Assembly: GCF_003709565.1 (NCBI RefSeq)
Contig: NZ_QNRC01000001.1
Coordinates: 124,001-188,000, forward strand
Origin: Paracoccus sigandri
GTDB taxonomy: Bacteria; Pseudomonadota; Alphaproteobacteria; Rhodobacterales; Rhodobacteraceae
DNA: 64,000 nucleotides
Direction of reading: 5' to 3'
The notes beneath the pieces were generated by a model. That model was not told the origin of the DNA. It worked only from the letters and a program-made list of their open reading frames with translations, and did not search any database. The translations under genes were made by a program, and so were the position numbers. Every line of letters begins with the position of its first letter. Position 1 is the first letter of the stretch. Positions 45,797 to 55,487 of this stretch are shown in pieces.

Positions 45797-46723
45797 TCAG
45801 CCCTTCAGCGCCGCGATATCCACCGGCACGCCGACATTCCTGACCACCGCATCCCTGGCGATGCGCTTGATCATGCCCGACAGCGCCTTGCCCGCGCCGA
45901 TCTCCCAGAACTCGACCACGCCGGCGCCGGCCATGTTGGCGATCGATTCGCGCCAGCGCACGGTGCCGGTCACCTGCTCGACCAGCAGGCGGCGGATGGC
46001 GCCGGGCTCGATCACCGCCTCGGCGCGGACATTGGCGATCAGCGGCACGGCGGGCGGCTGGATGTCGACCCCGGCCAGGGCCTCGGCCATCACCGCCGCC
46101 GCCGGCTGCATCAGCACCGAATGGAACGGGGCCGAGACCGGCAGCATCAGCGCCCGCTTGGCGCCCGCCTCCTTCAGCGCGGCGGCGGCGCGCTCGACCG
46201 CCTCCTTGTGCCCCGAGATCACCACCTGCCCCGGATCGTTGTCATTGGCCGCCTGCACGACCTCGTCGCCCGCCACCTCGCGCGCGATGCGGTCCACCGT
46301 CTCGAAATCCAGCCCCAGGATCGCGGCCATCGCCCCCTGCCCGACCGGCACCGCCTCCTGCATCGCCTGCCCGCGCAGCCGCAGAAGCTGCGCGGTATCG
46401 GCCAGGGTCAGCGCCCCGGCGGCGCAGAGCGCGGAATATTCCCCCAGCGAATGGCCGGCGACGAAATTCGCGTCCAGGATGTTGAACCCCTCGGCCTCCA
46501 GCGCCCGGAAGGCCGCCATTGAGGTGGCCATCAGCGCCGGCTGGGCGTTCTGGGTCAGGGTCAGGGTCTCGATATCGCCGTCCCAGATCAGCGCCGACAG
46601 GCTTTCACCCAGCGCCTCGTCCACCTCGTCGAAGACATCGCGCGCCGCCGGATAGGTTTCGGCCAGTTCGCGCCCCATGCCCACGGTCTGCGCCCCCTGT
46701 CCCGGAAACACGAATGCCCGCAT
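45797..46723 (-). CDS. fabD: Malonyl-CoA-ACP transacylase
   Basis: Moves malonyl from CoA to ACP. The 308-aa protein has FPGQGAQ at the N-terminus, the nucleophile elbow GHSLGEY (Ser92) and the catalytic His in VSAPFHSVLM. ATG 46723. It starts after the ndk terminator and is followed at 41 bp by fabG, then acpP: a standard fatty-acid operon. Confidence 0.97.
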   Translation of the reverse strand: MRAFVFPGQGAQTVGMGRELAETYPAARDVFDEVDEALGESLSALIWDGDIETLTLTQNAQPALMATSMAAFRALEAEGFNILDANFVAGHSLGEYSALCAAGALTLADTAQLLRLRGQAMQEAVPVGQGAMAAILGLDFETVDRIAREVAGDEVVQAANDNDPGQVVISGHKEAVERAAAALKEAGAKRALMLPVSAPFHSVLMQPAAAVMAEALAGVDIQPPAVPLIANVRAEAVIEPGAIRRLLVEQVTGTVRWRESIANMAGAGVVEFWEIGAGKALSGMIKRIARDAVVRNVGVPVDIAALKG

Positions 46724-46812
46724 ACGAGAACCCCCTCATCATGTGCTTATTGTCGTCCCGGCATATCGCGCAGACCCCGCCACCGCAACCGAACCGCGCC
46801 GGATGCGGCACG

Positions 46813-46835
46813 AAAAAGGGGGCCCGAAGGCCCCC
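46813..46835 (-). terminator. Rho-independent terminator of ndk
   Basis: GGGGGCC (46818-46824) pairs with GGCCCCC (46829-46835); five As at 46813-46817 read as U5 on the minus strand. Confidence 0.9.
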
Positions 46836-46864
46836 GATCCGTCCGTCTGCCGGCAGGGACAAGG

Positions 46865-47287
46865 TCAGCCGACCAGTTCCAGCCCCGAGAAGAAGAAGGC
46901 GATTTCCTGCGCGGCGGTTTCCGGCGCGTCCGAGCCGTGGACCGAGTTCTCGCCGACCGACAGGGCGAATTCCTTGCGGATCGTGCCGGGGGCCGCGTCG
47001 GCCGGGTTGGTCGCGCCCATCACTTCGCGGTTCTTCGCGATGGCGCCCTCGCCTTCCAGGACCTGCACGACGACGGGTTCCGAGGCCATGAATTCCACCA
47101 GTTCGCCATAGAAGGGGCGCTCCTTGTGGACCTCGTAGAACTTGCCGGCCTGTTCCGGCGACAGCTTGATGCGCTTCTGCGCGATGATGCGCAGGCCCGC
47201 ATCCTCGAACTTGGCGTTGATCTTGCCGGTCAGGTTGCGCTTGGTGGCGTCGGGCTTGATGATCGAGAGAGTGCGTTCGATGGCCAT
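46865..47287 (-). CDS. ndk: Nucleoside diphosphate kinase
   Basis: Balances NTP pools by phosphate transfer through a histidine. The 140-aa protein has TLSIIKPDA at the start, [19 protein letters not shown], and the active-site NSVHGSDA with His117. ATG 47287 has AAGG at 7 nt. It has its own terminator. Confidence 0.97.
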   Translation of the reverse strand: MAIERTLSIIKPDATKRNLTGKINAKFEDAGLRIIAQKRIKLSPEQAGKFYEVHKERPFYGELVEFMASEPVVVQVLEGEGAIAKNREVMGATNPADAAPGTIRKEFALSVGENSVHGSDAPETAAQEIAFFFSGLELVG

Positions 47288-47495
47288 GGCTTTACCTTCA
47301 TCCTTAGCGGCGGGCAAAGCCCGCCATGTCGATTTGCGCCGCCCGGTTAACAGGCTTGGCCGCGCCCGGCAAGCAGCGCCGCGCACAGGCGTTCGGAAGC
47401 GGATTTGAACGGATGTGATTTCGCGCTATGTCCTTTCGCGATTCCGACATAAATCTGTTCTATTCTTCGCCCGATCAATCAGGGGTGCCGCCGAC

Positions 47496-48254
47496 ATGCA
47501 GCCGCTTCGCAAGGGTCGCTATCAGGGCCGCCTGGCCGAAACGCCCACCGATCTCCGTGCCGCCCAACGCCTGCGCTGGCTGTGCTTCGTCGCGCGCAAC
47601 GGCACGGCCGAGGATGACGGCACGCTGGTCGACGCCGACCACATGGACGCCGACTGCCGCCACATGCTGGTCGAGGAGATCGCGACCGGCCGGCTGGTCT
47701 GCACCTTCCGCTTCCTGCCCCTGGCCGGCGGGCACGAGATCGGGCGCAGCTATTCGGCGCAGCATTACAACCTGGCCTGCCTGGAAAGCTTTGAAGGCCC
47801 GATGGTCGAGATGGGGCGCTTCTGCATCCACCCGGAATGGCGCGACCCCAACATCCTGCGCATCGCCTGGGCGGCGATGACCCGCTTCGTGGACGAAAAC
47901 GGCACCCGGCTGCTGTTCGGCTGCTCCAGCTTCATCGGGACCGAGCCCGACGCCCATGCCGAGGCCTTCGCCATGCTGAAGGAACGCCACCTGGCGCCGC
48001 GCCGCTGGCTGCCGCGCGTCAAGGCGCCCAACGTGTTCCGCTTCGCCCGCGCGCTGGCCCGCCGCCAGCCCGATCCGCGCCGCGCCATGGCCGCGATGCC
48101 GCCGCTGTTGCGCAGCTACCTGGCCATGGGCGGCTGGGTCAGCGACCATGCGGTGGTCGATCCGGCGCTGAAGACCATGCATGTCTTCACCGGGGTCGAG
48201 ATCGGCACCATTCCCGATTCGCGAAAGCGCCTGCTGCGCGCGGATGCGCTGTGA
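47496..48254 (+). CDS. olsB: Ornithine N-acyltransferase (OlsB-like GNAT protein)
   Basis: Probably transfers a 3-hydroxyacyl chain from ACP to ornithine, the first step of ornithine-lipid synthesis. The 252-aa sequence has the pattern of the autoinducer-synthase-like GNAT family of OlsB: LRAAQRLRWLCFV, CRHMLVEEIATGRLVCTFRFL, EMGRFCIHPEWRDPNILRIAWAA split by short loops, and LFGCSSFIGTEP. ATG 47496 opens MQPLRKGRY. The partner olsA is not in this window. A related GNAT making other N-acyl amino acids cannot be excluded. Confidence 0.8.
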   Translation: MQPLRKGRYQGRLAETPTDLRAAQRLRWLCFVARNGTAEDDGTLVDADHMDADCRHMLVEEIATGRLVCTFRFLPLAGGHEIGRSYSAQHYNLACLESFEGPMVEMGRFCIHPEWRDPNILRIAWAAMTRFVDENGTRLLFGCSSFIGTEPDAHAEAFAMLKERHLAPRRWLPRVKAPNVFRFARALARRQPDPRRAMAAMPPLLRSYLAMGGWVSDHAVVDPALKTMHVFTGVEIGTIPDSRKRLLRADAL

Positions 48255-48441
48255 CGGCAGGCAACCCGCGGATTTTCTGATCGCCCGGCGGGCAGAACGC
48301 GGCCGCAGGCTTCGCCGACTGCCCGCGTTTTGACCCTTCAGCACATGATTTGCGCAGAACCGCCGGCACTGCCCGGATTGCGGGCATCCGGCCCCGGTGC
48401 CGCGATTGACCTTCCCCGGAGCCCGCCGCCCTGATGGGGGC

Positions 48442-49254
48442 ATGTTCGACATGGGCGCCACCGGAATGATGCAGCGAAGCCGCGGAGCGGCGATGGTCCG
48501 CCTCGGGTCGCGCGGGCTTGTCGATCTTGCGCAATCGGGCTCGGCCAAGGCGATGCTGCCGCGCGTGACGGCCGGCCTGCCCGAGATCGTCTTCCTGAAC
48601 ACCTCGGGCGGGCTGGCGGCGGGCGACCGGCTGGAACTTGGCCTTGCGCTGGCGCCCGGCACCCGCGCCCTGGCCACCACCCAGACGGCCGAGCGCGCCT
48701 ATCGCGCCGAAGGGGCGCCCGCCCAGGTCTCGGTCCGCCTGTCGGTGGGCGAGGGCGGCTGGCTGGACTGGCTGCCGCAAGAAACGATCCTGTTCGACGG
48801 CGCGAAACTCATGCGCGACACCAGCGTCGACCTGGCCCCCGGCGCCGGCTGCCTGCTGCTGGAGATGATCGTGCTGGGCCGGCTGGCCATGGGCGAGCGC
48901 CTGTCGCGCCTGGATCTGCGCGACCGCCGCAGCGTCCGGCAGGCCGGCTGGATCGTCCATCACGATGCCTTCGCGCTTGACGATGCCGGGCTGCCGCGCC
49001 TGTCCGGCCCGGCCATGCTGGGCGGGGCGCGGGCGATGGCGACGCTGGCGATGATCGCGCCCCACGCGCCCGACCTGCTGGCCCGCGCCCGTGCCGTCCT
49101 CGACGAGCCCGGCGTGACCGGGGCGGCCAGCGCGCCGCCCGGCCGGCTGGTCCTGCGGCTGCTGGCCGATGACGGCTGGCCCCTGCGCCGCCAGGTCAAC
49201 CGGCTGCTGGCGGCGCTGCGCCCCGACCCCCTTCCCCGCATCTGGCAGGTCTGA
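48442..49254 (+). CDS. ureD: Urease accessory protein UreD
   Basis: Scaffold that docks UreF and UreG on apo-urease for nickel delivery; 270 aa. Recognised by [45 protein letters not shown] and [14 protein letters not shown], all standard UreD segments. ATG 48442 has GGGGG just upstream; a GTG at 48397 would add 15 weakly conserved residues. First gene of the urease operon, 2 bp from ureA. Confidence 0.93.
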   Translation: MFDMGATGMMQRSRGAAMVRLGSRGLVDLAQSGSAKAMLPRVTAGLPEIVFLNTSGGLAAGDRLELGLALAPGTRALATTQTAERAYRAEGAPAQVSVRLSVGEGGWLDWLPQETILFDGAKLMRDTSVDLAPGAGCLLLEMIVLGRLAMGERLSRLDLRDRRSVRQAGWIVHHDAFALDDAGLPRLSGPAMLGGARAMATLAMIAPHAPDLLARARAVLDEPGVTGAASAPPGRLVLRLLADDGWPLRRQVNRLLAALRPDPLPRIWQV

Positions 49255-49256
49255 CG

Positions 49257-49568
49257 ATGAACCTAACCCCCCGTGAACGCGAGAAGCTGCTGGTCTCGCT
49301 CGCCGCGATGGTCGCCCGCAACCGGCTGGCGCGCGGCGTCAAGCTGAACCATCCCGAAGCCATCGCGCTGATCTCCGATTTCGTGGTCGAGGGCGCGCGC
49401 GACGGCCGCTCGGTCGCCGAGCTGATGCAGGCGGGCGCGCATGTCGTCAATGCTGGCCAATGCATGTCCGGCGTGCCCCAGATGATCGAATCGGTGCAGG
49501 TCGAAGCCACCTTTCCCGACGGAACGAAGCTCGTCACCGTCCATCACCCGATCCGCCACGAGGACTGA
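49257..49568 (+). CDS. ureA: Urease gamma subunit
   Basis: Structural subunit of nickel urease. The 103-aa protein begins [23 protein letters not shown] in two segments typical of UreA, then [13 protein letters not shown], and ends in [17 protein letters not shown]. It is followed without a gap by hupE/ureJ. Confidence 0.97.
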   Translation: MNLTPREREKLLVSLAAMVARNRLARGVKLNHPEAIALISDFVVEGARDGRSVAELMQAGAHVVNAGQCMSGVPQMIESVQVEATFPDGTKLVTVHHPIRHED

Positions 49569-50129
49569 ATGAAAAGATTTTCTATCTTCGCCGTCGCCAC
49601 GCTTCTGCCGCAGATGGCGCTGGCCCATCCCGGCCATGACCAGGGGCAATTCCTGGGCGGGCTGACCCATCCCGTCGGCGGGGCCGACCACCTGCTGGCC
49701 ATGGCCGCGCTTGGCCTGCTGGCCGCGCAGATCGGCAAGCGCGCACTGTGGGCGCTGCCCATGGCCTTCGTCGGCGCGATGGTCGCGGGCGGGCTTGCCG
49801 GCTGGGCCGGGCTGCCCTTCCCCGGCGTCGAGCCGATGATCCTCGCCTCGGTGGTGATCCTGGGCGCGCTGGTCGCGATGGCGGCGCGACTGCCGCTGGC
49901 GGTGCTGGTGCCGGGCGTGGCGGTCTTCGGCTTCGCCCATGGCTGGGCGCATGGCGCGGAAGGGCCGGCGCATGGGCTGGTCCCCTATGCCCTCGGCTTC
50001 GCCATCGCCACCATGGCGCTGCATCTGGCGGGGATCGGCATCGGCCGGCTGCTGCAGCGCGGCACCCTGCTGCGCGGGCTGGGCGGCGGCACCGCGCTGG
50101 CCGGTCTCGCCCTGACCTTCGGAGGCTGA
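49569..50129 (+). CDS. ureJ: HupE/UreJ-family membrane protein (nickel uptake or urease accessory)
   Basis: Small secondary nickel permease type protein; 186 aa. It has an N-terminal signal-like helix ending ALA, then the metal motif HPGHDQG and GLTHPVGGADHLLAM, about five further helices, and HGWAHGAEGPAHGL. These His motifs define HupE/UreJ. Its position between ureA and ureB, immediately abutting the ureA stop, ties it to nickel supply for urease. Confidence 0.9.
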   Translation: MKRFSIFAVATLLPQMALAHPGHDQGQFLGGLTHPVGGADHLLAMAALGLLAAQIGKRALWALPMAFVGAMVAGGLAGWAGLPFPGVEPMILASVVILGALVAMAARLPLAVLVPGVAVFGFAHGWAHGAEGPAHGLVPYALGFAIATMALHLAGIGIGRLLQRGTLLRGLGGGTALAGLALTFGG

Positions 50130-50132
50130 GCT

Positions 50133-50450
50133 ATGTCCCCCGCCATCATCCCCGGCCAGATCCTGCCCGCCCCCGGCGAGATCGAGCTGAACGCGGGCCG
50201 CGAGCCCGTCACGCTGCTGGTCGCCAATACGGGCGACCGCCCGATCCAGGTCGGCAGCCACTATCACTTCGCGGAAACCAACCCGGCGCTGGATTTCGAC
50301 CGCGCCGCCGCCCGCGGAACGCGCCTTGCGATCCCGGCAGGCACCGCCGTCCGCTTCGAGCCGGGCCAGACGCGCGAGGTCCGCGTGATCCCCTTCGCGG
50401 GCAGCCGCATCGTGCAGGGGTTCCGCAAGGACATCATGGGGGCGCTGTAG
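50133..50450 (+). CDS. ureB: Urease beta subunit
   Basis: The 105-aa subunit has [33 protein letters not shown] and the end [10 protein letters not shown], all invariant UreB pieces. It lies directly before ureC. Confidence 0.97.
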   Translation: MSPAIIPGQILPAPGEIELNAGREPVTLLVANTGDRPIQVGSHYHFAETNPALDFDRAAARGTRLAIPAGTAVRFEPGQTREVRVIPFAGSRIVQGFRKDIMGAL

Positions 50451-52139
50451 ATGGCTGCGCGTCTTTCCCGCCCCGATTATGCCGCGATGTATGGCCCGAC
50501 CACCGGCGACCGGATCCGGCTGGCCGATACCGAACTGCTGATCGAGGTCGAGCGCGACCTGACCATTCCGGGCGAAGAGGTGAAGTTCGGCGGCGGCAAG
50601 GTCGTCCGCGACGGCATGGGCCAGTCGCAGATCACCCGCGAGGGCGGCGCCATGGACACGGTCATCACCGGCGTCGTGGTCTTCGACCACCAGGGCATCG
50701 TGAAGGCCGATGTCGGCCTGCGCGACGGCCGCATCGCCGGGATCGGCAAGGCGGGCAATCCCGACACCCAGCCCGGCGTGACCCTGGTGATCGGGCCGGG
50801 GACCGAGATCATCGCCGGCGAGGGCCGGATCCTGACACCGGGCGGCTTCGACTGCCATATCCACTATATCTGTCCCCAGCAGGTCGATCACGCGCTGCAT
50901 TCCGGCGTCACCACGCTTCTGGGCGGCGGCACCGGCCCGGCGCATGGCACGCTGGCCACCACCTGCACGCCGGGGCCCTGGCATATCGCCCGGATGCTGG
51001 AAGCCTGCGCGGAACTGCCGGTGAATATCGGCATCGCCGGCAAGGGCAACGCCTCGCTGCCCGCGCCGCTTCAGGAACAGATCCGCGCCGGGGCCTGCGC
51101 GCTGAAACTGCACGAGGACTGGGGCACCACGCCTGCCGCCATCGACAACTGCCTGACGGTCGCGGACCAGATGGACATCCAGGTGATGATCCACACCGAT
51201 ACGCTGAACGAATCCGGCTTCGTCGAGGACACGATGGCCGCCATCGCCGGCCGCACGATCCACGCCTATCACACCGAGGGCGCGGGCGGCGGCCATGCCC
51301 CCGACATCATCCGCATGGTCGGCATGGCGAATGTGCTGCCCTCGTCCACCAACCCGACGCGGCCCTATACCGGCAACACCATCGAGGAGCATCTGGACAT
51401 GCTGATGGTCTGCCACCACCTGGACCGCCGGGTGCCCGAGGACGTGGCCTTCGCCGAATCCCGCATCCGGCGCGAAACCATCGCGGCCGAGGACATCCTG
51501 CACGACCTGGGCGCATTCAGCGTGATTTCCTCGGACAGCCAGGCCATGGGACGGATCGGCGAGGTCATCATCCGCACCTGGCAGACCGCCGACAAGATGC
51601 GCCGCCAGCGCGGCCGGCTGCCCGAGGAACAGGGCGAAAACGACAACCTGCGCGCGCGGCGCTATATCGCGAAATACACGATCAACCCGGCCATCGCGCA
51701 TGGCGTCTCGGCCCATATCGGCAGCATCGCGCCCGGCAAGCGCGCCGATCTGGTCCTGTGGTCCCCCGCCTTCTTCGCGGCGAAGCCCGAGATGGTGCTG
51801 GTCGGCGGCCAGATCAGCGTGGCGCAGATGGGCGACCCGAACGGCTCGATCCCGGTGCAGCCGATCTTCTCGCGGCCCATGTGGGGCCATGCGGGCCGCG
51901 CCTCGGCGCTGTTTGTCAGCAAGGCGGGGCTGGAGGCCGGCGCGGGCGACGGGCTGGGCAAGACCCTGATCGCGGTCGAGAACACCCGCAACATCGGCAA
52001 GGCGGACATGGCGCTGAACGATGCCATGCCGGAAATCGAGGTCAATCCCGAGACCTACGAGGTCCGCGCCGATGGATCTTTGTTAACTTGCGAGCCCGCG
52101 ACGGAACTGCCGCTGGCACAGCGCTATTTCCTCTTCTGA
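50451..52139 (+). CDS. ureC: Urease alpha (catalytic) subunit
   Basis: Amidohydrolase-fold catalytic subunit, 562 aa, hydrolysing urea to ammonia and carbamate. Nickel ligands include the CHIHYICP His pair and the carbamylated Lys219 (ALKLHEDWG); the mobile flap carries Cys321 and His322/323 ([20 protein letters not shown]). [11 protein letters not shown] at the N-terminus is standard. Immediately adjacent to ureB; ureE follows at 14 bp. Confidence 0.98.
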   Translation: MAARLSRPDYAAMYGPTTGDRIRLADTELLIEVERDLTIPGEEVKFGGGKVVRDGMGQSQITREGGAMDTVITGVVVFDHQGIVKADVGLRDGRIAGIGKAGNPDTQPGVTLVIGPGTEIIAGEGRILTPGGFDCHIHYICPQQVDHALHSGVTTLLGGGTGPAHGTLATTCTPGPWHIARMLEACAELPVNIGIAGKGNASLPAPLQEQIRAGACALKLHEDWGTTPAAIDNCLTVADQMDIQVMIHTDTLNESGFVEDTMAAIAGRTIHAYHTEGAGGGHAPDIIRMVGMANVLPSSTNPTRPYTGNTIEEHLDMLMVCHHLDRRVPEDVAFAESRIRRETIAAEDILHDLGAFSVISSDSQAMGRIGEVIIRTWQTADKMRRQRGRLPEEQGENDNLRARRYIAKYTINPAIAHGVSAHIGSIAPGKRADLVLWSPAFFAAKPEMVLVGGQISVAQMGDPNGSIPVQPIFSRPMWGHAGRASALFVSKAGLEAGAGDGLGKTLIAVENTRNIGKADMALNDAMPEIEVNPETYEVRADGSLLTCEPATELPLAQRYFLF

Positions 52140-52153
52140 GGGAGGACCACGAC

Positions 52154-52690
52154 ATGATCACGGCCAACAGCATCATCCGCAATGCCCCGGCGCCTTTCGA
52201 CGCAGAGATCTCGCTGGATTACGAGGGCCGCCTGCTGCGGCGCCGGAAACTGACCTGTGGGGGCGACAGCTTCCTGGTCGACCTGCCCGAAGTCACCAGC
52301 CTGGAGGACGGCGACGCCTTCGAGCTGTCGGACGGCCGCCAGATCGTCGTGCGCGCCGCGCCCGAGCCGGTGATCGTGATCCGCGGCCACCTGGCGCGGC
52401 TGGCCTGGCATATCGGCAACCGCCACACCCCCTGCCGGATCGAGGCCGACCGGCTGATCATCCGCCAGGATCACGTGCTGGAGGCCATGCTGCGCCAGCT
52501 GGGCGCCGAGATCTGCCACAAGCAGCTGCCCTTCCGCCCCGAAGGCGGCGCCTATGGCCATGGCCGCACCTTCGGCCACGATCATGGACAGGATCACGAT
52601 CACGGGCACGGGCATTCGCAGCACCATGACCATCCGCACGGACACGACCATGGGCATGGCCAGGCCACCCATCACCACGATCACGCCTGA
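52154..52690 (+). CDS. ureE: Urease nickel metallochaperone UreE, His-rich tail
   Basis: Binds nickel and hands it to the urease assembly complex. The 178-aa protein has the N-terminal peptide-binding domain and the metal-binding domain with HIGNRHTPCRIE, then a C-terminal tail of about 45 residues very rich in His, Asp and Gly (GHDHGQDHDHGHGHS), as in K. aerogenes UreE. ATG 52154 follows GGAGG. The last codons overlap the start of ureF in another frame. Confidence 0.95.
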   Translation: MITANSIIRNAPAPFDAEISLDYEGRLLRRRKLTCGGDSFLVDLPEVTSLEDGDAFELSDGRQIVVRAAPEPVIVIRGHLARLAWHIGNRHTPCRIEADRLIIRQDHVLEAMLRQLGAEICHKQLPFRPEGGAYGHGRTFGHDHGQDHDHGHGHSQHHDHPHGHDHGHGQATHHHDHA

Positions 52691-53318
52691 GGCGGCGCGG
52701 CTGCGGCTGGCGCAAGTCCTGTCGCCCGCCTTCCCGGTGGGCGGCTTCGCCTGGTCGCAGGGGCTGGAATGGGCGATGGATGCCGGCATGGCCACGCGCG
52801 AGACCCTGCCTGGGTGGCTTTCCGACTGGCTGGACCACGGCGCGGGCTGGACCGATGCGGTGCTGGCGGCCCTGGCGCTGCGGCCCGGTGCCGATCACGC
52901 GGCGCTGGACGACCTGGCCCGCGCCGCCTGCCCTTCCAGCCAGCGGCTGGCCGAGACGGCCGAACAGGGCGCCGCCTTCGCCGCCAATATCGCCGCGCTG
53001 ACCGGCCGGGTCCAACCGGCCGCAGCCCTGCCCGTGGCTTTCGGCCGCGCCTGCGCGCCTCTGCCGCTGCCCCACGCCGAAATCCTCGCGGCCTTCCTTC
53101 AAGCGCAGGCGGCGGCGCTGATCTCGGCCGCGGTGCGCTTCCTGCCGCTGGGTCCGCTGGAAGGCCAGCGGATGCTGGCCGGGTTGCAACCGGCGATCCT
53201 TCAGGCGGCGGATCGCGCCGCGGGCGCCGATGAGCTTGACCTTGCCAGCGCCGCATGGGGCGCGGACATCGCCGCGATGCGGCACGAAACGATGACAACG
53301 AGGATTTTCCGATCATGA
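52656..53318 (+). CDS. ureF: Urease accessory protein UreF
   Basis: Regulates UreG GTPase activity during nickel insertion. The 220-aa all-helical protein has [19 protein letters not shown], the FPVGGF/SQGLE motif of UreF, and ends near the UreG-binding tail. Start uncertain: ATG 52656, 52650 and 52626 are all in frame inside the ureE His-tail DNA; the shortest gives the usual N-terminus. The stop overlaps ureG (ATGA). Confidence 0.9.
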   Translation: MARPPITTITPEAARLRLAQVLSPAFPVGGFAWSQGLEWAMDAGMATRETLPGWLSDWLDHGAGWTDAVLAALALRPGADHAALDDLARAACPSSQRLAETAEQGAAFAANIAALTGRVQPAAALPVAFGRACAPLPLPHAEILAAFLQAQAAALISAAVRFLPLGPLEGQRMLAGLQPAILQAADRAAGADELDLASAAWGADIAAMRHETMTTRIFRS

Positions 53319-53950
53319 GCCAGCACGGCCCCCTCCATGGACCCCTGCGCGTCGGCATCGGCGGCCCCGTCGGCGCGGGCAAGACCACGCTGACCGAACA
53401 GATCGCCCGCGCCCTGGCGCCGCGCCTGTCGATGGCCGTCGTCACCAACGACATCTACACGCGCGAGGATGCCGAGGCGCTGATGCGCGCGCAGGTCCTG
53501 CCGGCCGAGCGGATCCGCGGCGTCGAGACCGGCGGCTGCCCGCATACCGCCATCCGCGAGGATGCCAGCATCAACCTGGCCGCCATCGCCGACCTGAACG
53601 CCGCCTTTCCCGACCTGGAGCTGGTGCTGATCGAATCGGGCGGCGACAACCTGGCCGCGACCTTCAGCCCGGAGCTGGCCGACCTGACGATCTATGTCAT
53701 CGACACCGCCGCCGGGCAGGACATCCCGCGCAAGCGCGGCCCCGGACTGGCGCGATCCGACCTGCTGGTAGTCAACAAGACCGACCTGGCGCCGCATGTG
53801 GGCGTCGATGCCGCGCTGCTGGAAAGCGACGCCCGCGCGGCGCGGGCTGCCCGCCCGGTGGTCATGGCCGCGCTGCGCCACGGCCGGGGCGTGGACCAGA
53901 TCGTCGATTTCCTGATCGACCAGGGCGGGCTGCAGCCGCGCGCGGCATGA
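53315..53950 (+). CDS. ureG: Urease accessory GTPase UreG
   Basis: SIMIBI-class GTPase that carries nickel into apo-urease. The 211-aa protein has the P-loop [10 protein letters not shown] (16-25), [13 protein letters not shown], the nickel-binding [15 protein letters not shown] (CPH), [15 protein letters not shown] and the base motif NKTD. Last urease gene; the urea transporter begins 190 bp later. Confidence 0.97.
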   Translation: MSQHGPLHGPLRVGIGGPVGAGKTTLTEQIARALAPRLSMAVVTNDIYTREDAEALMRAQVLPAERIRGVETGGCPHTAIREDASINLAAIADLNAAFPDLELVLIESGGDNLAATFSPELADLTIYVIDTAAGQDIPRKRGPGLARSDLLVVNKTDLAPHVGVDAALLESDARAARAARPVVMAALRHGRGVDQIVDFLIDQGGLQPRAA

Positions 53951-54140
53951 AACCGCCCTGAAAACAGGCAGATCGCCCGCGCTCTGCCCGCCCTCGGGTC
54001 AGCTTCTGTCCGGATGCCGCCGCGCCTGCCCGAATCCTGTTCAATTGCCCCTGATTGCCTCTTTCTGCAGATGCGAAGGCAATGACCTTCCACGGAATTT
54101 CAACAGGGACCCCGGCCGGGGCCGGGCGGAAAGGGGAAAC

Positions 54141-55424
54141 ATGACGAAGCTGACCGGAATGCTGATGCTGACCAGCGCCATCGCGCTGGCGGGCGGCGCA
54201 TGGGCGCAAGAGGGCGAGCCGATCAAGATCGGCGTGCTGCATTCGCTGTCGGGCACGATGGCGATTTCCGAGACCACGCTGAAGGACACCGTCCTGATGA
54301 TGGTCGAACAGCAGAACGCCAGGGGCGGCGTGCTGGGCCGCCCGCTGGAGGCGGTGGTGGTCGATCCCGCCTCGGACTGGCCGCTGTTCGCCGAAAAGGC
54401 GCGAGAGCTGCTGACGGTGTCCAATGTCGACGTGATCTTCGGCTGCTGGACCTCGGTGTCGCGCAAATCCGTCCTGCCGGTGATCGAGGAACTGAACGGG
54501 CTGATGTTCTATCCGGTGCAATACGAGGGCGAGGAAAGCTCGAAAAACGTCATCTATACCGGCGCCGCGCCGAACCAGCAGGCGATCCCGGCGGTGGAAT
54601 ACATGATGGAGGAGCTGGGCGTCGAGAAATGGGCGCTGTTGGGCACCGACTATGTCTATCCGCGCACCACGAACAACATCCTCGAAAGCTATCTGCAGGA
54701 CCAGGGCGTCGCGCCGGGCGACATCTTCGTGAACTACACGCCCTTCGGGCATTCCGACTGGTCGAAGATCGTCTCGGACGTGGTGGCGCTGGGGGCGGAC
54801 GGCAAGAAGGTCGGCGTCGTCTCGACCATCAATGGCGACGCCAATATCGGCTTCTACAAGGAACTGGCGGCGGCCGGGGTCTCGGCCGACGACCTGCCGG
54901 TCATCGCCTTCTCGGTCGGCGAGGAAGAGCTGTCGGGGCTGGATACGGCGAACCTGGTCGGCCACCTGGCTGCCTGGAACTATTTCCAGAGCGCGGACAG
55001 CCCGGAAAACGAGGCATTCATCGCCGCCTGGCAGGACTTCATCGGCAGCGACCAGCGCGTGACCAACGACCCGATGGAAGCGACGATGCTGGGCTTCAAC
55101 CTGTGGGTCCAGGCGGTCGAGGCGGCCGGCACGACCGAGGTCGACCCGGTGCTGGAGGCCATCGTCGGGCTTGAGGTGCCGAACCTGACCGGCGGCACGG
55201 CCACGGTGCTGCCGAACCACCACCTGACCAAGCCGGTCCTGATCGGCGAGATCCGCGAGGACGGCCAGTTCGACATCGTCAGCCAGACCGACCCGGTGCC
55301 GGGCGACGCCTGGACTGACTTCCTGCCGGAATCGGCGGTGCTGGAGGCCGACTGGCCGGGCAAGAGCTGCGGGATGTGGAACAGCCAGACCGAGACCTGC
55401 GTGCAGGTGCAGTCGAACTATTGA
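54141..55424 (+). CDS. urtA: Urea ABC transporter substrate-binding protein
   Basis: Periplasmic urea-binding protein of 427 aa with a Sec signal peptide (cut about residue 22, AWA-QEGEP). The body is the Urt/amide family type 1 fold: IKIGVLHSLSGTMAISE, FGCWTSVSRKSVLPV, FYPVQYEGEE and ALLGTDYVYPRTTN. AAGGGGAAAC precedes ATG 54141. A strong intergenic hairpin separates it from urtB, probably letting urtA be made in excess. Confidence 0.95.
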   Translation: MTKLTGMLMLTSAIALAGGAWAQEGEPIKIGVLHSLSGTMAISETTLKDTVLMMVEQQNARGGVLGRPLEAVVVDPASDWPLFAEKARELLTVSNVDVIFGCWTSVSRKSVLPVIEELNGLMFYPVQYEGEESSKNVIYTGAAPNQQAIPAVEYMMEELGVEKWALLGTDYVYPRTTNNILESYLQDQGVAPGDIFVNYTPFGHSDWSKIVSDVVALGADGKKVGVVSTINGDANIGFYKELAAAGVSADDLPVIAFSVGEEELSGLDTANLVGHLAAWNYFQSADSPENEAFIAAWQDFIGSDQRVTNDPMEATMLGFNLWVQAVEAAGTTEVDPVLEAIVGLEVPNLTGGTATVLPNHHLTKPVLIGEIREDGQFDIVSQTDPVPGDAWTDFLPESAVLEADWPGKSCGMWNSQTETCVQVQSNY

Positions 55425-55432
55425 CGGACCCT

Positions 55433-55457
55433 GCGGTGGCGGCCCTTCCGCCACCGC
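55433..55457 (+). other. Hairpin between urtA and urtB
   Basis: GCGGTGGCGG pairs perfectly with CCGCCACCGC around a 5-nt loop, with no T-run after it. Such structures behind binding-protein genes stabilise the upstream mRNA end or partly attenuate the rest. Confidence 0.6.
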
Positions 55458-55487
55458 CAGCCCCCTTTCGGAAAGGACCCGCCCCTC

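Noticed and set aside
53951..54140. Sigma54 (RpoN) promoter upstream of urtA
   Set aside because: TTGCC...TGCA near 54055 does not meet the TGGC-N9-TGC consensus spacing and bases well enough.
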